From the NCBI GenBank assembly GCA_900546495.1, contig URDN01000009.1:1-64000 (forward strand): a stretch of 64,000 nucleotides of DNA. Direction: 5' to 3'. Shown here in pieces: positions 49,482 to 58,401 of this stretch. A program made the position numbers and the translations under genes. The notes below the pieces were generated by a model. The model was given only the letters and a program-made list of their open reading frames with translations, searched no databases and was not told the origin of the DNA. The DNA is from an uncultured Lachnospiraceae bacterium (GTDB lineage: Bacteria; Bacillota; Clostridia; Lachnospirales; Lachnospiraceae). Numbering within the stretch: the stretch's first letter is position 1; each line of letters opens with the position of its first letter.

Positions 49482-50045
49482 TTACTTCGTGTAATTCTGC
49501 ATTCGATTAATATCCGATTCATTTTCTTCCAGATATGCTCTGAGAAAGGTTGATACCTCCGGTGTGTTCAATGGTACACTCCCGAGCATTTCCCGCATTT
49601 CTTTTGTATCCAGATGAAACTCTGCTTCGTTTACCTGATACTGATAGTAAAAATCAATATCCGGATGCATTATAATCAACGAATACACTGTTTCATTCAG
49701 ATTTCCAAGCGGCATACAATCGATACTGTCTGTGCAGAAAACTGCCTCAATCCGGGTACCATTTCCCGGTACAGAGGAAATAGAAAATGTTCCGCCGGTA
49801 CATTCCGCTTCCTGTTTAAAAAACGGAATTCCAAGCCCTACTTTACGGGTCGTTCTTGTGGTATAAAAAGGATCTGTCACCCTCTTTACTTCCTCTGCGT
49901 CCATTCCCTTTCCATTGTCCGTGATCTGAACGGTCAGCCGATGTTGCTGCAGGTTCACACAGATTATAATTTTAATTTCTGTCGCTTTCGCGGATACGGA
50001 ATTTTCTGAGATATCCAGAATGTTTAATGATATTTCCGGTAACAT
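49482..50045 (-). CDS. HATPase-domain protein of the hyd operon
   Basis: A 187-residue GHKL ATP-binding protein: ISLNILDISENSVSAKA (N box, about 5-20), QITDNGKGMD (about 40-50) and GLGIPFFKQEAECTGG (about 75). It lacks a phosphorylatable His domain, so it is not a complete sensor kinase. The gene overlaps the hydC stop (TAATG). Function unknown, but its place between hydC and the ferredoxin is common in Clostridia. Possibly regulatory. Confidence 0.8.
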   Translation of the reverse strand: MLPEISLNILDISENSVSAKATEIKIIICVNLQQHRLTVQITDNGKGMDAEEVKRVTDPFYTTRTTRKVGLGIPFFKQEAECTGGTFSISSVPGNGTRIEAVFCTDSIDCMPLGNLNETVYSLIIMHPDIDFYYQYQVNEAEFHLDTKEMREMLGSVPLNTPEVSTFLRAYLEENESDINRMQNYTK

Positions 50046-50536
50046 TACATATATTTCGCCAGAATGCCATCCAGTTCATCCGGAGTCAGACGACCATAGA
50101 CATCATCATTGATCATCATAACCGGTGCAAGACCACAGGCACCGATACAACGACATGCATCCAGAGAAAACTTACCGTCTGCGGTACACTCACCACCGGC
50201 GATTCCAAGAATCTCCATCAGCTTGTTGTAAATATCACCGGAACCTTTTACATAACAGGCAGTTCCAAGGCATACCGAAATTTTGTACTGTCCCTTCGGA
50301 TATAAATTGAACTGAGAGTAAAATGTTGCTACTCCATAGATTTTTTCCATCGGCACATCCAGTTCATCTGAGATTATTTTCTGAACTTCATACGGAAGAT
50401 AACCGTAAATGTCCTGCGCCTTCTGCATGATCGGCATCAGACAACCCTGATCATTGCGCAGTTCTTCGATGACTGCTCGCAGCATCGCTTCCTGTTCCTG
50501 TGTTCCGTTGAACGGAACGGATTTTGTTTTTTCCAA
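50045..50536 (-). CDS. hydC: [2Fe-2S] subunit of bifurcating hydrogenase
   Basis: A 163-residue NuoE-like protein. ISVCLGTACYVKGSG (about 85) and LDACRCIGACGLAPVMMIND (about 122-141) hold the four [2Fe-2S] Cys. The TTG at 50536 is the likely start, with AGGAGGG seven bases before; the ATG at 50584 lies upstream of that site. First gene of the hyd operon. A promoter in 50585-50720 is likely but ambiguous. Confidence 0.92.
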   Translation of the reverse strand: MEKTKSVPFNGTQEQEAMLRAVIEELRNDQGCLMPIMQKAQDIYGYLPYEVQKIISDELDVPMEKIYGVATFYSQFNLYPKGQYKISVCLGTACYVKGSGDIYNKLMEILGIAGGECTADGKFSLDACRCIGACGLAPVMMINDDVYGRLTPDELDGILAKYM

Positions 50537-50721
50537 AATTATCCCTCCTAATATCCAATGTATTTTTCTCAATACATCTGTCATTTATACTATCATTCAA
50601 TTTCACAATAATCAACAAAATATTATAGTTAGCTTTGTATGATTTTGATACTTTTTTTAAAGAAATTGTTTAAATTGCAATACGCTTGCAAGTATGTTAT
50701 AAAAATAACAAGTATTTTTTG

Positions 50722-50750
50722 TTGAAATATCACAAATTACATGCTATACT
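50722..50750 (+). promoter_or_regulatory. promoter of the DRTGG-hydrogenase-PHP cluster
   Basis: TTGAAA (50722-50727), 17-bp spacer, TATACT (50745-50750), divergent from hydC. Start codon at 50807 with GGAGG. Confidence 0.7.
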
Positions 50751-50806
50751 AAATCAAAAAAATTGTGCATTTAAAAAAATACAAGTATAAAATTTTGGAG
50801 GCTACT

Positions 50807-51163
50807 ATGACAATCTCAGAAATCATTTCTATGCTGGATGCCACCCCATTATCTCAGACCATACAGACCGATCACAAGATTGAGACCGCATGTGGTTCAG
50901 ATATGATGAGCGACGTTCTGGCTTTTATCAAAAAAGATGCACTGTTGCTCACCGGACTGAACAACCTGCAGGTGATCCGCACTGCGGAAATGCTGGATAT
51001 CGTCTGTCTTGTATTTGTACGTGGAAAACAACCGCAAAAAGAAATGCTTCAGAAAGCAGACGAACTTGGTATCACAGTTCTTTCCACAGAGTATACCATG
51101 TTCGATGCCTGCGGCATTCTTTATCATGCGGGATTACGGGGAGGAAGCCGACATGATGCCTAG
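50807..51163 (+). CDS. DRTGG-domain protein
   Basis: A 118-residue single-domain protein (TISEIISMLDATPLSQTIQ ..., AEMLDIVCLVFVRGKQP). DRTGG domains are of unknown biochemical role and occur next to CBS and phosphotransacetylase domains. ATG at 50807 follows TGGAGG. First of a five-gene plus-strand cluster; the second gene starts inside its last codons. Confidence 0.75.
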   Translation: MTISEIISMLDATPLSQTIQTDHKIETACGSDMMSDVLAFIKKDALLLTGLNNLQVIRTAEMLDIVCLVFVRGKQPQKEMLQKADELGITVLSTEYTMFDACGILYHAGLRGGSRHDA

Positions 51164-51602
51164 TATCCATTATCAGTACCTGGTAGATGGAAAAGATTTT
51201 ACCATGGCAGGGGAAGCAAGCAGTTCCCTGAAACAGACATTAAAAATGATGAACCTGAATCCGGATGTGATCCGACGCTGCGCTATTTGCATGTATGAAG
51301 GAGAGATCAACATGGTGATCCATGCAAACGGCGGCATCATTGACGTAGATATTTTTCCGGATCGGATTATTATGGAATTAAAAGACAAAGGTCCGGGAAT
51401 CCCGGATGTGGAGCTTGCCATGCAGGAAGGTTATTCCACCGCAAATGAAGAAGTGTTAAATCTTGGCTTTGGTGCCGGAATGGGACTGCCAAATATGAAG
51501 CGTTCTTCGGATGAAATGAAGATTGATACCGTCATCAATGTGGGGACTACCGTCACCATGACGATCTATTTTCATCAACCCGAATCGTCAGGTGAAAAGT
51601 AA
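51153..51602 (+). CDS. HATPase anti-sigma-like protein
   Basis: A 149-residue GHKL ATPase of the serine-kinase anti-sigma (RsbW/SpoIIAB) type: LKMMNLNPDVIRRCAICMYEGE (N box), ELKDKGPGIPDVELAM (about 72-87) and LGFGAGMGLPNMKRSSDE (about 104). ATG at 51153 with GGAGGA upstream. An anti-sigma factor would match the SpoIIE-like phosphatase at 36652, as partner-switching systems use both. That link is inference. Confidence 0.8.
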   Translation: MMPSIHYQYLVDGKDFTMAGEASSSLKQTLKMMNLNPDVIRRCAICMYEGEINMVIHANGGIIDVDIFPDRIIMELKDKGPGIPDVELAMQEGYSTANEEVLNLGFGAGMGLPNMKRSSDEMKIDTVINVGTTVTMTIYFHQPESSGEK

Positions 51603-51706
51603 AGCGGACATTCGCAATCCGCTCTACGCACTTGAAGCGGGGGAATGCTTATTTTGCGTTCACAATCTTAATTTGATCAATTTATAGAGAAAAGGATTGT
51701 TATATC

Positions 51707-53002
51707 ATGAATAAATTTTTTCATTCAGTTTATCTGGAAGATGAGAAATGTACCGGTTGTATTACCTGTCTGAAACGTTGTCCTACTCAGGCCATCCGGG
51801 TAAGAAATGGGAAAGCACATATTATCAGTGAATTCTGCATTGACTGCGGAGAATGTATCCGGCACTGTCCGCATCATGCCAAACACACCAGACGCGATTT
51901 TCTCAGTGATCTGGATCGTTTCGAATATACGGTAGCACTTCCGGCTCCATCGCTTTACAGTCAGTTTAACAATGTACGCGATACTGACATTATCCTGACT
52001 GCATTGACCCTGATGGGTTTTGATGATGTCTTTGAAGTCAGTGCAGGTGCCGAGATTGTATCAGAATTATCACGAAATTATATCAGCGAACATTCAGAGC
52101 TCTATCCCTTGATCAGCACCGCATGTCCGACCATCGAGCGTCTGATCCGTGTCCGTTTTCCGGGATTGATCCCACATCTGCTGCCACTACTCCCTCCCAT
52201 GGAAGCAGCTGCAATTCTGGCGCGTCGGCGTGCAGTAGAAAAAACTGGTTTGCCGGAAGATAAGATCGGTATCGTATTTTTGTCTCCCTGTCCCTCCAAG
52301 ATCACTTTTATTCACGAACCTCTTGGAATGGGGAAAAGCAATGTTGATGCAGTACTTGCCATCAAAGACATTTATCCGGAGCTGCTCTCTCGTATGAAAG
52401 AGGCAGAACAACATCCGATTTCACATACGTTGTCCGGACGAATTGGAAAAGGATGGGCGATCAGTGGTGGCGAAGCATACGGCATCATATCCGATCACTA
52501 TCTTGCTGCCGATGGTATTGAAAATGTGATTCGTGTATTAGAAGACCTGGAAGATGAAAAATTTCTGCCGGGACTTCAGTTCGTGGAGTTAAATGCCTGC
52601 AGTGCCGGTTGTGTCGGTGGTGTACTGACCGTGGAAAATCCTTACATTGCCAAGGCAAAAGTTAAACAGATAGCCAAATATGATCCTATATTACGTATGC
52701 ACTGTGCAGATCTGCCAGAATTTTGTCCGGAAGATTTTCACTGGACGCAAAAAGTCAGTTACGAACCCGTGTATACACTGGGGGCAAATATTTTTGAAAG
52801 TATGGAAAAGATTCTGGAAAGCCAGCAGATTTTAAACGGTCTGCCGGGACTTGACTGCGGTTCCTGCGGTTCTCCAACCTGCAAGGCACTGGCAGAGGAC
52901 ATTGTAAAAGGCGTGGACTGTGCCAAACCGGAAGACTGCATCTATCTGATGCGTGAACAATGGGAAAAGCATTCCCGTAAAAATAAGGAGGAAAAATTAT
53001 GA
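51707..53002 (+). CDS. [FeFe]-hydrogenase-like sensory protein
   Basis: A 431-residue protein. Two ferredoxin clusters (CTGCITCLKRCPTQAI and CIDCGECIRHCP) and an H-cluster-like domain whose motifs are altered: STACPTIERLI (about 140), SPCPSKITF (about 196) and ELNACSAGCVGGV (about 290). The C-terminal CGSCGSPTCKALAEDIV (about 384) is a further [4Fe-4S] domain. Altered motifs suggest sensing or electron transfer rather than H2 turnover. Only 54 bp after it comes the next gene by overlap. Confidence 0.8.
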   Translation: MNKFFHSVYLEDEKCTGCITCLKRCPTQAIRVRNGKAHIISEFCIDCGECIRHCPHHAKHTRRDFLSDLDRFEYTVALPAPSLYSQFNNVRDTDIILTALTLMGFDDVFEVSAGAEIVSELSRNYISEHSELYPLISTACPTIERLIRVRFPGLIPHLLPLLPPMEAAAILARRRAVEKTGLPEDKIGIVFLSPCPSKITFIHEPLGMGKSNVDAVLAIKDIYPELLSRMKEAEQHPISHTLSGRIGKGWAISGGEAYGIISDHYLAADGIENVIRVLEDLEDEKFLPGLQFVELNACSAGCVGGVLTVENPYIAKAKVKQIAKYDPILRMHCADLPEFCPEDFHWTQKVSYEPVYTLGANIFESMEKILESQQILNGLPGLDCGSCGSPTCKALAEDIVKGVDCAKPEDCIYLMREQWEKHSRKNKEEKL

Positions 53003-53343
53003 CTGTAAAAGAACTTACAGAACAATGTGGATTTGAAACAATACATCTTGGAAACCCGGATGCCGTACTGACCGAACCATACTGCTGTGATCTGCTGAGT
53101 ATTGCCATGGGAAATGCCCCTGCAGGTTCTGTCTGGTGCACTGTCATGAATAACATGAACACACTTGCGGTAGCAGCTCTGACCGAAGTTTCCTGTGTTA
53201 TCCTATGTCATAATGTAGCAACAGATGAAAACATGAAATTGAAAGCTGTCAGTGAAAACATCAATGTGTTGCACACATCCGGATCTATTTTCACAACAGC
53301 TCTGGAGGTTTACAAAAAATTGCATGAAAACGCTGACTTATGA
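52999..53343 (+). CDS. second DRTGG-domain protein
   Basis: A 114-residue DRTGG protein (TVKELTEQCGFETIHLGNPD, LAVAALTEVSCVILCHNVAT). It overlaps the upstream gene by four bases and the PHP gene by 20. A diverged paralogue of the first gene of the cluster, so the cluster has two copies of this domain around the hydrogenase-like protein. Confidence 0.75.
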   Translation: MTVKELTEQCGFETIHLGNPDAVLTEPYCCDLLSIAMGNAPAGSVWCTVMNNMNTLAVAALTEVSCVILCHNVATDENMKLKAVSENINVLHTSGSIFTTALEVYKKLHENADL

Positions 53344-54043
53344 TCTGCATCTTCACTCCTGTCTGTCCCCTTGTGGGGATAATGATATGACACCGGCCAA
53401 TATTGCCGGTATGACAAAAGTCATTGGACTGGATCTGATCGCGCTGACCGATCACAATTCCTGCAAAAACTGCCCTGCGATCGCTGTTGCTGCCCGGGAA
53501 TATGGACTTCTGTTTTTACCTGGCATGGAACTGACCACCTCTGAGGAAGTTCATGTCCTGTGCTATTTTGCATCGCTGGATGCGGCCATGGATTTCGACC
53601 GATATGTATCGAATCACCTGCCGGACTTTCCAAATAAACCATTGCTCTTTGGGGATCAGTTGATTTATAACGAACAGGATCAAATCAGCGGCAGCGAAGA
53701 TCGATTATTAATTTCTGCCACGGACATTCCATTTGATTCCGTTTATGATCTGGTAAATCAGTATGATGGCATTATGGTTCCCGCACATATCAACAAGCCC
53801 ACAACCAGCTTACTGGGAAACCTTGGTTTTATCCCGAAAAACAGTAAGTTCGCCTGTGCAGAAGTCAAACGGGAAACTGACTGGATGGAACTACAGCAGA
53901 AATACCCTTATCTGACAAATTGTAACCATCTGTGCAGTTCTGATGCACATGATCTGAATACGATCCATGAACCGATCTACACTATTTCCTGTCCCGATAC
54001 CTCACGGACAACGATTCTGGCAGCGATACAAAAAAAGCTGTAG
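53324..54043 (+). CDS. PHP-domain phosphoesterase
   Basis: A 239-residue PHP protein: TYDLHLHSCLSPCGDNDM (metal-binding His pair, about 5-20), ALTDHNSCKNCPAI (about 40), FLPGMELTTSEEVHVLCY (about 65-80), VPAHINKPTT (about 150) and LCSSDAHDLNTI (about 206). Metal-dependent phosphoesterase, probably on a nucleotide or phosphoprotein. ATG at 53324 is inferred from the PHP start; the frame extends upstream. Last gene of the cluster. Confidence 0.85.
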   Translation: MKTLTYDLHLHSCLSPCGDNDMTPANIAGMTKVIGLDLIALTDHNSCKNCPAIAVAAREYGLLFLPGMELTTSEEVHVLCYFASLDAAMDFDRYVSNHLPDFPNKPLLFGDQLIYNEQDQISGSEDRLLISATDIPFDSVYDLVNQYDGIMVPAHINKPTTSLLGNLGFIPKNSKFACAEVKRETDWMELQQKYPYLTNCNHLCSSDAHDLNTIHEPIYTISCPDTSRTTILAAIQKKL

Positions 54044-54090
54044 CAAAAGAAGAACTTTACTTTATGTCCTGTCTTCTTTTTGCTACAGCT
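54036..54090. terminator. bidirectional terminator
   Basis: An 18-bp stem (AGCTGTAGCAAAAGAAGA with its complement) overlapping the PHP stop codon; A- and T-rich flanks. Confidence 0.75.
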
Positions 54091-54196
54091 TATCTGTTAA
54101 ATCTGAATCCATCTTCCGGATTCTGTAAACGATAACAAGATAATTATCCTACTTCCGTTCATTTTATCAACAGTTCCTTTACCTTCAGATAATCTA

Positions 54197-54427
54197 TTAC
54201 TTAATAATTACTTTCTTACCATATTTCTCGCCCAGATTTTCTACAGAACCATCTGCATTCTGAATATCAATCTGATTTAACTGACTGCGCAGATTTCTAC
54301 GAAAAGAAGCTACATATTCCTCACGCAATACTGCCTGCTCCTTTTTCTCAGCTTCCGTCAGTCCTTCTGCTTTTGCTTTATGGTATAATTCGTTAATTCT
54401 CTTTACTTTTTCATCTGTCATAGACAT
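54197..54427 (-). CDS. UPF0291/DUF896 (YnzC-like) protein
   Basis: A 76-residue protein with the conserved pattern INELYHKAKAEGLTEAEKKEQ, EYVASFRRNLRSQLNQI of the YnzC family. Bacillus relatives are small helical proteins in the SOS or stress regulon with unknown function. Ribosome site AGGAGGAAAG. Monocistronic. Confidence 0.85.
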   Translation of the reverse strand: MSMTDEKVKRINELYHKAKAEGLTEAEKKEQAVLREEYVASFRRNLRSQLNQIDIQNADGSVENLGEKYGKKVIIK

Positions 54428-54527
54428 AATTTCTTTCCTCCTGTTTATTCTGATATATTTACTTGCTGATCATTGTCCTGTTCCTGACAGTTTTCACTTT
54501 TTCAGACAATCTCACATTTTTTATTTT

Positions 54528-55370
54528 CTAGTTTTCCTGTAAATAAGAATGAAGGTCAAAGGTTTCGTCATTCTGTGCCCGGAATAAGGTTCCTCTGAAT
54601 TCACCGCTGATGATCTGATGAATGATTCCCACATCTTTTCCGTTGGCAATGATCATATCTGTACCGGATGCCGTAGCGATACGTGCTGCTGTCAGTTTTG
54701 TTGCCATTCCACCAGTTCCCACATCACTTCCGGTAGACTGTTTTGCCATGGAATCATAATGCTCGTTCATCTTTTCCACACACTCTACCAGCATTGCTTC
54801 AGGATTTTTCCGTGGATCGTCAGTATATAATCCATCAATATCAGACAATAAAATCAACAGGTCTGCGCCAACCAGAGAAGATACAATCGCAGAAAGTGTA
54901 TCATTATCACCAAAATGCATCTCATAAGTAGATACGGTATCATTTTCATTAACAACCGGAATAATACCAAGACGGAACATTTCTTCAAAGGTATTGTGTG
55001 CATTCTGACGGGACTCATCCTCCAGAATCGTATCCTTTGTCATCAGAATCTGCCCTGCTGTCTGATTATACTCCGCAAACATTCTCTGATAAGTCATCAT
55101 CAGTCGCGCCTGACCAACTGCCGCACAGGCCTGCTTCGTAGAAATATCCTGCGGACGGCTCTGCAGACCGATTGCCTGACGGCCAACTGCAATTGCTCCG
55201 GAACTTACCAGACAAACATCCATTCCCTGGTTTCTCAGATCACAGAGTTCCCGCACCAGTTTCTCTATTTTCATCAGATTCATGCTTCCGGTCTGCGGAT
55301 GCTGCAAAGAAGACGATCCAATTTTGACAACTACTCTCTTTTTATATTTGAAATAATCGTTTACGTTCAT
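54528..55370 (-). CDS. proB: glutamate 5-kinase
   Basis: A 280-residue ProB, the first step of proline synthesis. VVVKIGSSSLQHP (about 12), VCLVSSGAIAVGR (about 52), NENDTVSTYEMHFGDNDTLSA (about 147) and GTGGMATKLTAARIA (about 215) mark the amino-acid kinase fold. It lacks the C-terminal PUA domain of the longer form, so it is of the short type. proA is not in the window. Own promoter at 55456-55485. Confidence 0.93.
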   Translation of the reverse strand: MNVNDYFKYKKRVVVKIGSSSLQHPQTGSMNLMKIEKLVRELCDLRNQGMDVCLVSSGAIAVGRQAIGLQSRPQDISTKQACAAVGQARLMMTYQRMFAEYNQTAGQILMTKDTILEDESRQNAHNTFEEMFRLGIIPVVNENDTVSTYEMHFGDNDTLSAIVSSLVGADLLILLSDIDGLYTDDPRKNPEAMLVECVEKMNEHYDSMAKQSTGSDVGTGGMATKLTAARIATASGTDMIIANGKDVGIIHQIISGEFRGTLFRAQNDETFDLHSYLQEN

Positions 55371-55455
55371 TTGTACACTCCTTTTGTCTTATCCTTGCAA
55401 AACAATTATTGTTCTACTCTCAGGTGCATTTTCAGCTTTGACATTCTTGTGTTCT

Positions 55456-55485
55456 ATGATACATCGGTAAAGTTCTTTCTGTCAA
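55456..55485 (-). promoter_or_regulatory. proB promoter
   Basis: Minus-strand TTGACA (55480-55485), 18-bp spacer, TATCAT (55456-55461). About 85 bp leader to the start. Confidence 0.6.
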
Positions 55486-55575
55486 TACTCATATCTTCCA
55501 GTTCATATGTGTTGTTTATCTGTTATTTAACAAATTCATCCGCATATCTGTGTCATATATCAACGTACAAAAATA

Positions 55576-55597
55576 CTGCCCTGAAAACTCAGGGCAG
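55576..55597 (-). terminator. terminator of the rnf operon
   Basis: CTGCCCTGA / TCAGGGCAG stem, 4-base loop, followed on the minus strand by TATTTTTG; 36 bp after rnfB. Confidence 0.8.
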
Positions 55598-55632
55598 CAT
55601 TTGCATTTTTACTATTATGAAGTTTGATCCTA

Positions 55633-56442
55633 TTAAGCAGTAACTTTTTTACCTGTAATGATCTTCTTCGGACACTTCTCAGCACATGCGCCACAACCGG
55701 TACATTTTGTCTGATCAATGTGTGCGATATTATTCTCAACTGTAACAGCGCCTGACTCACAGACTCTCTCACACATCTTACATCCGATACAACCAACTTT
55801 ACAAGCTGTCATAACCTGTTTACCTTTATCCTGGGAACTACACTGTACTGCATGTTTTGCATCATACGGTACAAGCTCGATTAAGTTCTTCGGGCAGGCT
55901 TTGATACATTTACCACAGGCTTTACACTGCTCTTTATCAACAACGGCAACGCCATTTTTGATGTGAATTGCATCAAACGGACAAGCTTTGACACACTCGC
56001 CAAATCCAAGACATCCAAAATTACATTTTTTCGGACCACCGTTTGGTACGAAAGCCATCATGGAGCAATCCTCTACTCCATAGTATTCATAATCTGTATT
56101 TGCATTTTCACATGTTCCTGCACATTTTACAAATGCAACTTCACGAACAGATTCGCCAACTTCCTGACCCATGATCGCACCGATCTTAGCTGCTACCGGA
56201 GCACCGCCAACCGGACAGGAACCAACCTCTGCTTCACCTTTTGCAATTGCTGCAGCCAGACCGGAACATCCGGCAAAACCACAGCCACCACAGTTATTTC
56301 CCGGAAGAGCTGCTAATACTTCTTCCTCTTTCGGGTCTACTTCTACTTTGAATTTCTCACCGGCAATCCCAAGGATAATACCAATGACAATACCTGTTCC
56401 GCCGACTACAACAGCGGCAAGAATAATTGCTGAAACACTCAT
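55633..56442 (-). CDS. rnfB: Rnf complex subunit B
   Basis: A 269-residue electron-entry subunit. N-terminal membrane span (IILAAVVVGGTGIVIGIILG), then CGGCGFAGCSGLAA ([4Fe-4S], about 50), and ferredoxin clusters: CNFGCLGFGECVKACPFDAI, CKACGKCIKACPKNLI, CKVGCIGCKMCERVC and CTGCGACAEKCPKKII. Takes electrons from ferredoxin at the cytoplasmic side. Last gene of the rnf operon. Confidence 0.95.
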   Translation of the reverse strand: MSVSAIILAAVVVGGTGIVIGIILGIAGEKFKVEVDPKEEEVLAALPGNNCGGCGFAGCSGLAAAIAKGEAEVGSCPVGGAPVAAKIGAIMGQEVGESVREVAFVKCAGTCENANTDYEYYGVEDCSMMAFVPNGGPKKCNFGCLGFGECVKACPFDAIHIKNGVAVVDKEQCKACGKCIKACPKNLIELVPYDAKHAVQCSSQDKGKQVMTACKVGCIGCKMCERVCESGAVTVENNIAHIDQTKCTGCGACAEKCPKKIITGKKVTA

Positions 56443-56454
56443 CTGTATACCCTC

Positions 56455-57030
56455 CTAAATGACACCGGAAAATCCCATAAATGCAATTGACATCAGACCT
56501 GCTGTTACCAGCACGATTGCGGAACCTTTGAAAGGTGTCGGGATATCATTGTACTCGATTTTCTCACGAATACCTGCCATGATGACAATTGAAATGGTAA
56601 ATCCAACTGCTGTTGCGAAACCGTTGATTGTACTTACACCAATACCATAACCATACTGTACGTTGTTCAGGGCAACACCGAGAACGGCACAGTTTGTTGT
56701 GATCAGTGGTAAGAAAATACCAAGTGCGTTGTACAGTGGCGGCATTGATTTTTTCATAAACATCTCTACGAACTGAACCAATGCAGCGATAACTAAAATA
56801 AATACAATTGTTCTTAAATATGTGATATCAAACTGCTGCAGGATAATTTTATCCAGCACGCTTGTGATAAAGGATGCAATTGTAATAACGAAGATAACTG
56901 CGGCACCCATTCCGGCTGCAGTATTTACCTTTTTGGATACACCGAAAAACGGACATAAGCCAAGGAACTGGCTCAGGACAACGTTATTTACAATGGCAGA
57001 GCCGATTGCGATAAGTAATACTTCTTTCAT
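56455..57030 (-). CDS. rnfA: Rnf complex subunit A
   Basis: A 191-residue membrane protein with six spans, opening EVLLIAIGSAIVNNVVLSQF and containing FLPLITTNCAVLGVALNN (about 105), the Cys motif that binds a membrane [2Fe-2S] cluster in RnfA/NqrE. Twin of rnfE in fold. 12 bp before rnfB. Confidence 0.95.
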   Translation of the reverse strand: MKEVLLIAIGSAIVNNVVLSQFLGLCPFFGVSKKVNTAAGMGAAVIFVITIASFITSVLDKIILQQFDITYLRTIVFILVIAALVQFVEMFMKKSMPPLYNALGIFLPLITTNCAVLGVALNNVQYGYGIGVSTINGFATAVGFTISIVIMAGIREKIEYNDIPTPFKGSAIVLVTAGLMSIAFMGFSGVI

Positions 57031-57045
57031 CTGAACCTTTCCTCC

Positions 57046-57780
57046 TTATTCTTTCTCATCTGTTCCTGCAGTGAACACTTTGCCTTCACAGCTTCCGCTT
57101 GTACAAGCTGCGCAGTCTCCGTCGAAGCATCCGCTTCTCTCTTTCACTGCAATACCCTTTTTACGTTTTGCTTCACGGAATGCATTCTGGATTGCGATCA
57201 GCATAGCTAATACGAAGAATGCACCAGGAGCAAGCACGAAAATTGTAAGTGGTGTATAACCTGCTTTTCCTGCAGCTGCATCAGCTAACGGAAGAAGCTG
57301 GAAACCAAAAATCTGTCCGGATCCCAGAATCTCACGAACTGCACCGATACATGTCAGACCAACAGTAAATCCAAGTCCCATACCGATACCATCAAAGATA
57401 GATGGAAGAACCGGATTCTTTGAAGCATAGCTCTCGGCACGGCCAAGGATGATACAGTTTACTACGATCAGAGGGATATAGATACCCAGTGATGCATACA
57501 GAGATGGTACATAACCCTGCAGTAAGAACTGAACAATAGTTACCAGAGATGCAACGACAACGATGAATGCCGGTACACGTGCACTGTCCGGAATAATCTT
57601 ACGAAGCAGTGAAATTAAAAGGTTTGAAAATACAAGTACGAGTGTCGTGGAAAGTCCCATACCTATACCGTTAATAGCTGATGTTGTAACAGCCAGGGTC
57701 GGGCACATACCGATCAACATAACGAAGGTAGGGTTCTCTTTCACGATACCGTTTACAATACGTTCTATACACTTATTCAT
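57046..57780 (-). CDS. rnfE: Rnf complex subunit E
   Basis: A 244-residue membrane protein related to RnfA: ENPTFVMLIGMCPTLAVTTS, IYIPLIVVNCIILGRAES (about 118) with the cluster Cys. The C-terminus has a Cys-rich tail (CFDGDCAACTSGSC, about 220-235), a clostridial addition which I find notable. 15 bp before rnfA. Confidence 0.95.
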   Translation of the reverse strand: MNKCIERIVNGIVKENPTFVMLIGMCPTLAVTTSAINGIGMGLSTTLVLVFSNLLISLLRKIIPDSARVPAFIVVVASLVTIVQFLLQGYVPSLYASLGIYIPLIVVNCIILGRAESYASKNPVLPSIFDGIGMGLGFTVGLTCIGAVREILGSGQIFGFQLLPLADAAAGKAGYTPLTIFVLAPGAFFVLAMLIAIQNAFREAKRKKGIAVKERSGCFDGDCAACTSGSCEGKVFTAGTDEKE

Positions 57781-57798
57781 TTAAAAGTTCCCCTCCTG

Positions 57799-58401
57799 TT
57801 ATTGTGCAAGTGTTCTGTAATAAGCCAGTCCAGCATTTACAGCACTTGTAACAGCGCTTGATGTGATTGTAGCACCACTGATTGCATCGATCTGGTCGTC
57901 AGATGTTGCACCTGTCTTTGTAACTTCAAATGATTCTACCTGTTTGCCTGCAAACTGAGAAGAGAAAGAATCTTCTTTTGCTTTCATACCAAGTCCGGCA
58001 GTATCATTGATAGTTGTGATGGAATATCCGTTTAATGTACCATCATCGGTAACACCGATAGATAAGGTAACGTCTCCACCATAACTGTTCGGATCTGTTA
58101 CAGAAATAACATAACCAAGTTCAGCACCGCTTGCGTCTACAGCAACAACACAGTTTTCAATCGTGTCATCTGCGTATCCTGCTGCGGCAGCTGCTTCTGT
58201 TGCTTTTGCGGAATCAAATCCGTCCATATCCTCGAAAGAAGCTGCATCCGGGAATACAGTACGATAAGCATTCTGCTGAATGTTATAATTTGCTTTTTCA
58301 ATCGGGACCTTTGTAATGCCATATACAGCACCCAGACCAAGACCTGCGATAACTGTGATCAGGAAAAGGATCAGGGCGTCTTTAATGATTTTTCCGTTCA
58401 T
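57799..58401 (-). CDS. rnfG: Rnf complex subunit G
   Basis: A 200-residue subunit with an N-terminal membrane span (ALILFLITVIAGLGLGAVYG) and the FMN-attachment motif DAISGATITSSAVT (about 170-183), where Thr is linked covalently to FMN by ApbE. Outer-face electron carrier. Overlaps rnfD by one base. Confidence 0.93.
   Translation of the reverse strand: MNGKIIKDALILFLITVIAGLGLGAVYGITKVPIEKANYNIQQNAYRTVFPDAASFEDMDGFDSAKATEAAAAAGYADDTIENCVVAVDASGAELGYVISVTDPNSYGGDVTLSIGVTDDGTLNGYSITTINDTAGLGMKAKEDSFSSQFAGKQVESFEVTKTGATSDDQIDAISGATITSSAVTSAVNAGLAYYRTLAQ

Noticed and set aside
50585..50720. hydC promoter
   Set aside because: Several AT-rich hexamer pairs are possible (for example TTGATT-17-TAGTAT); none is clear enough to list.
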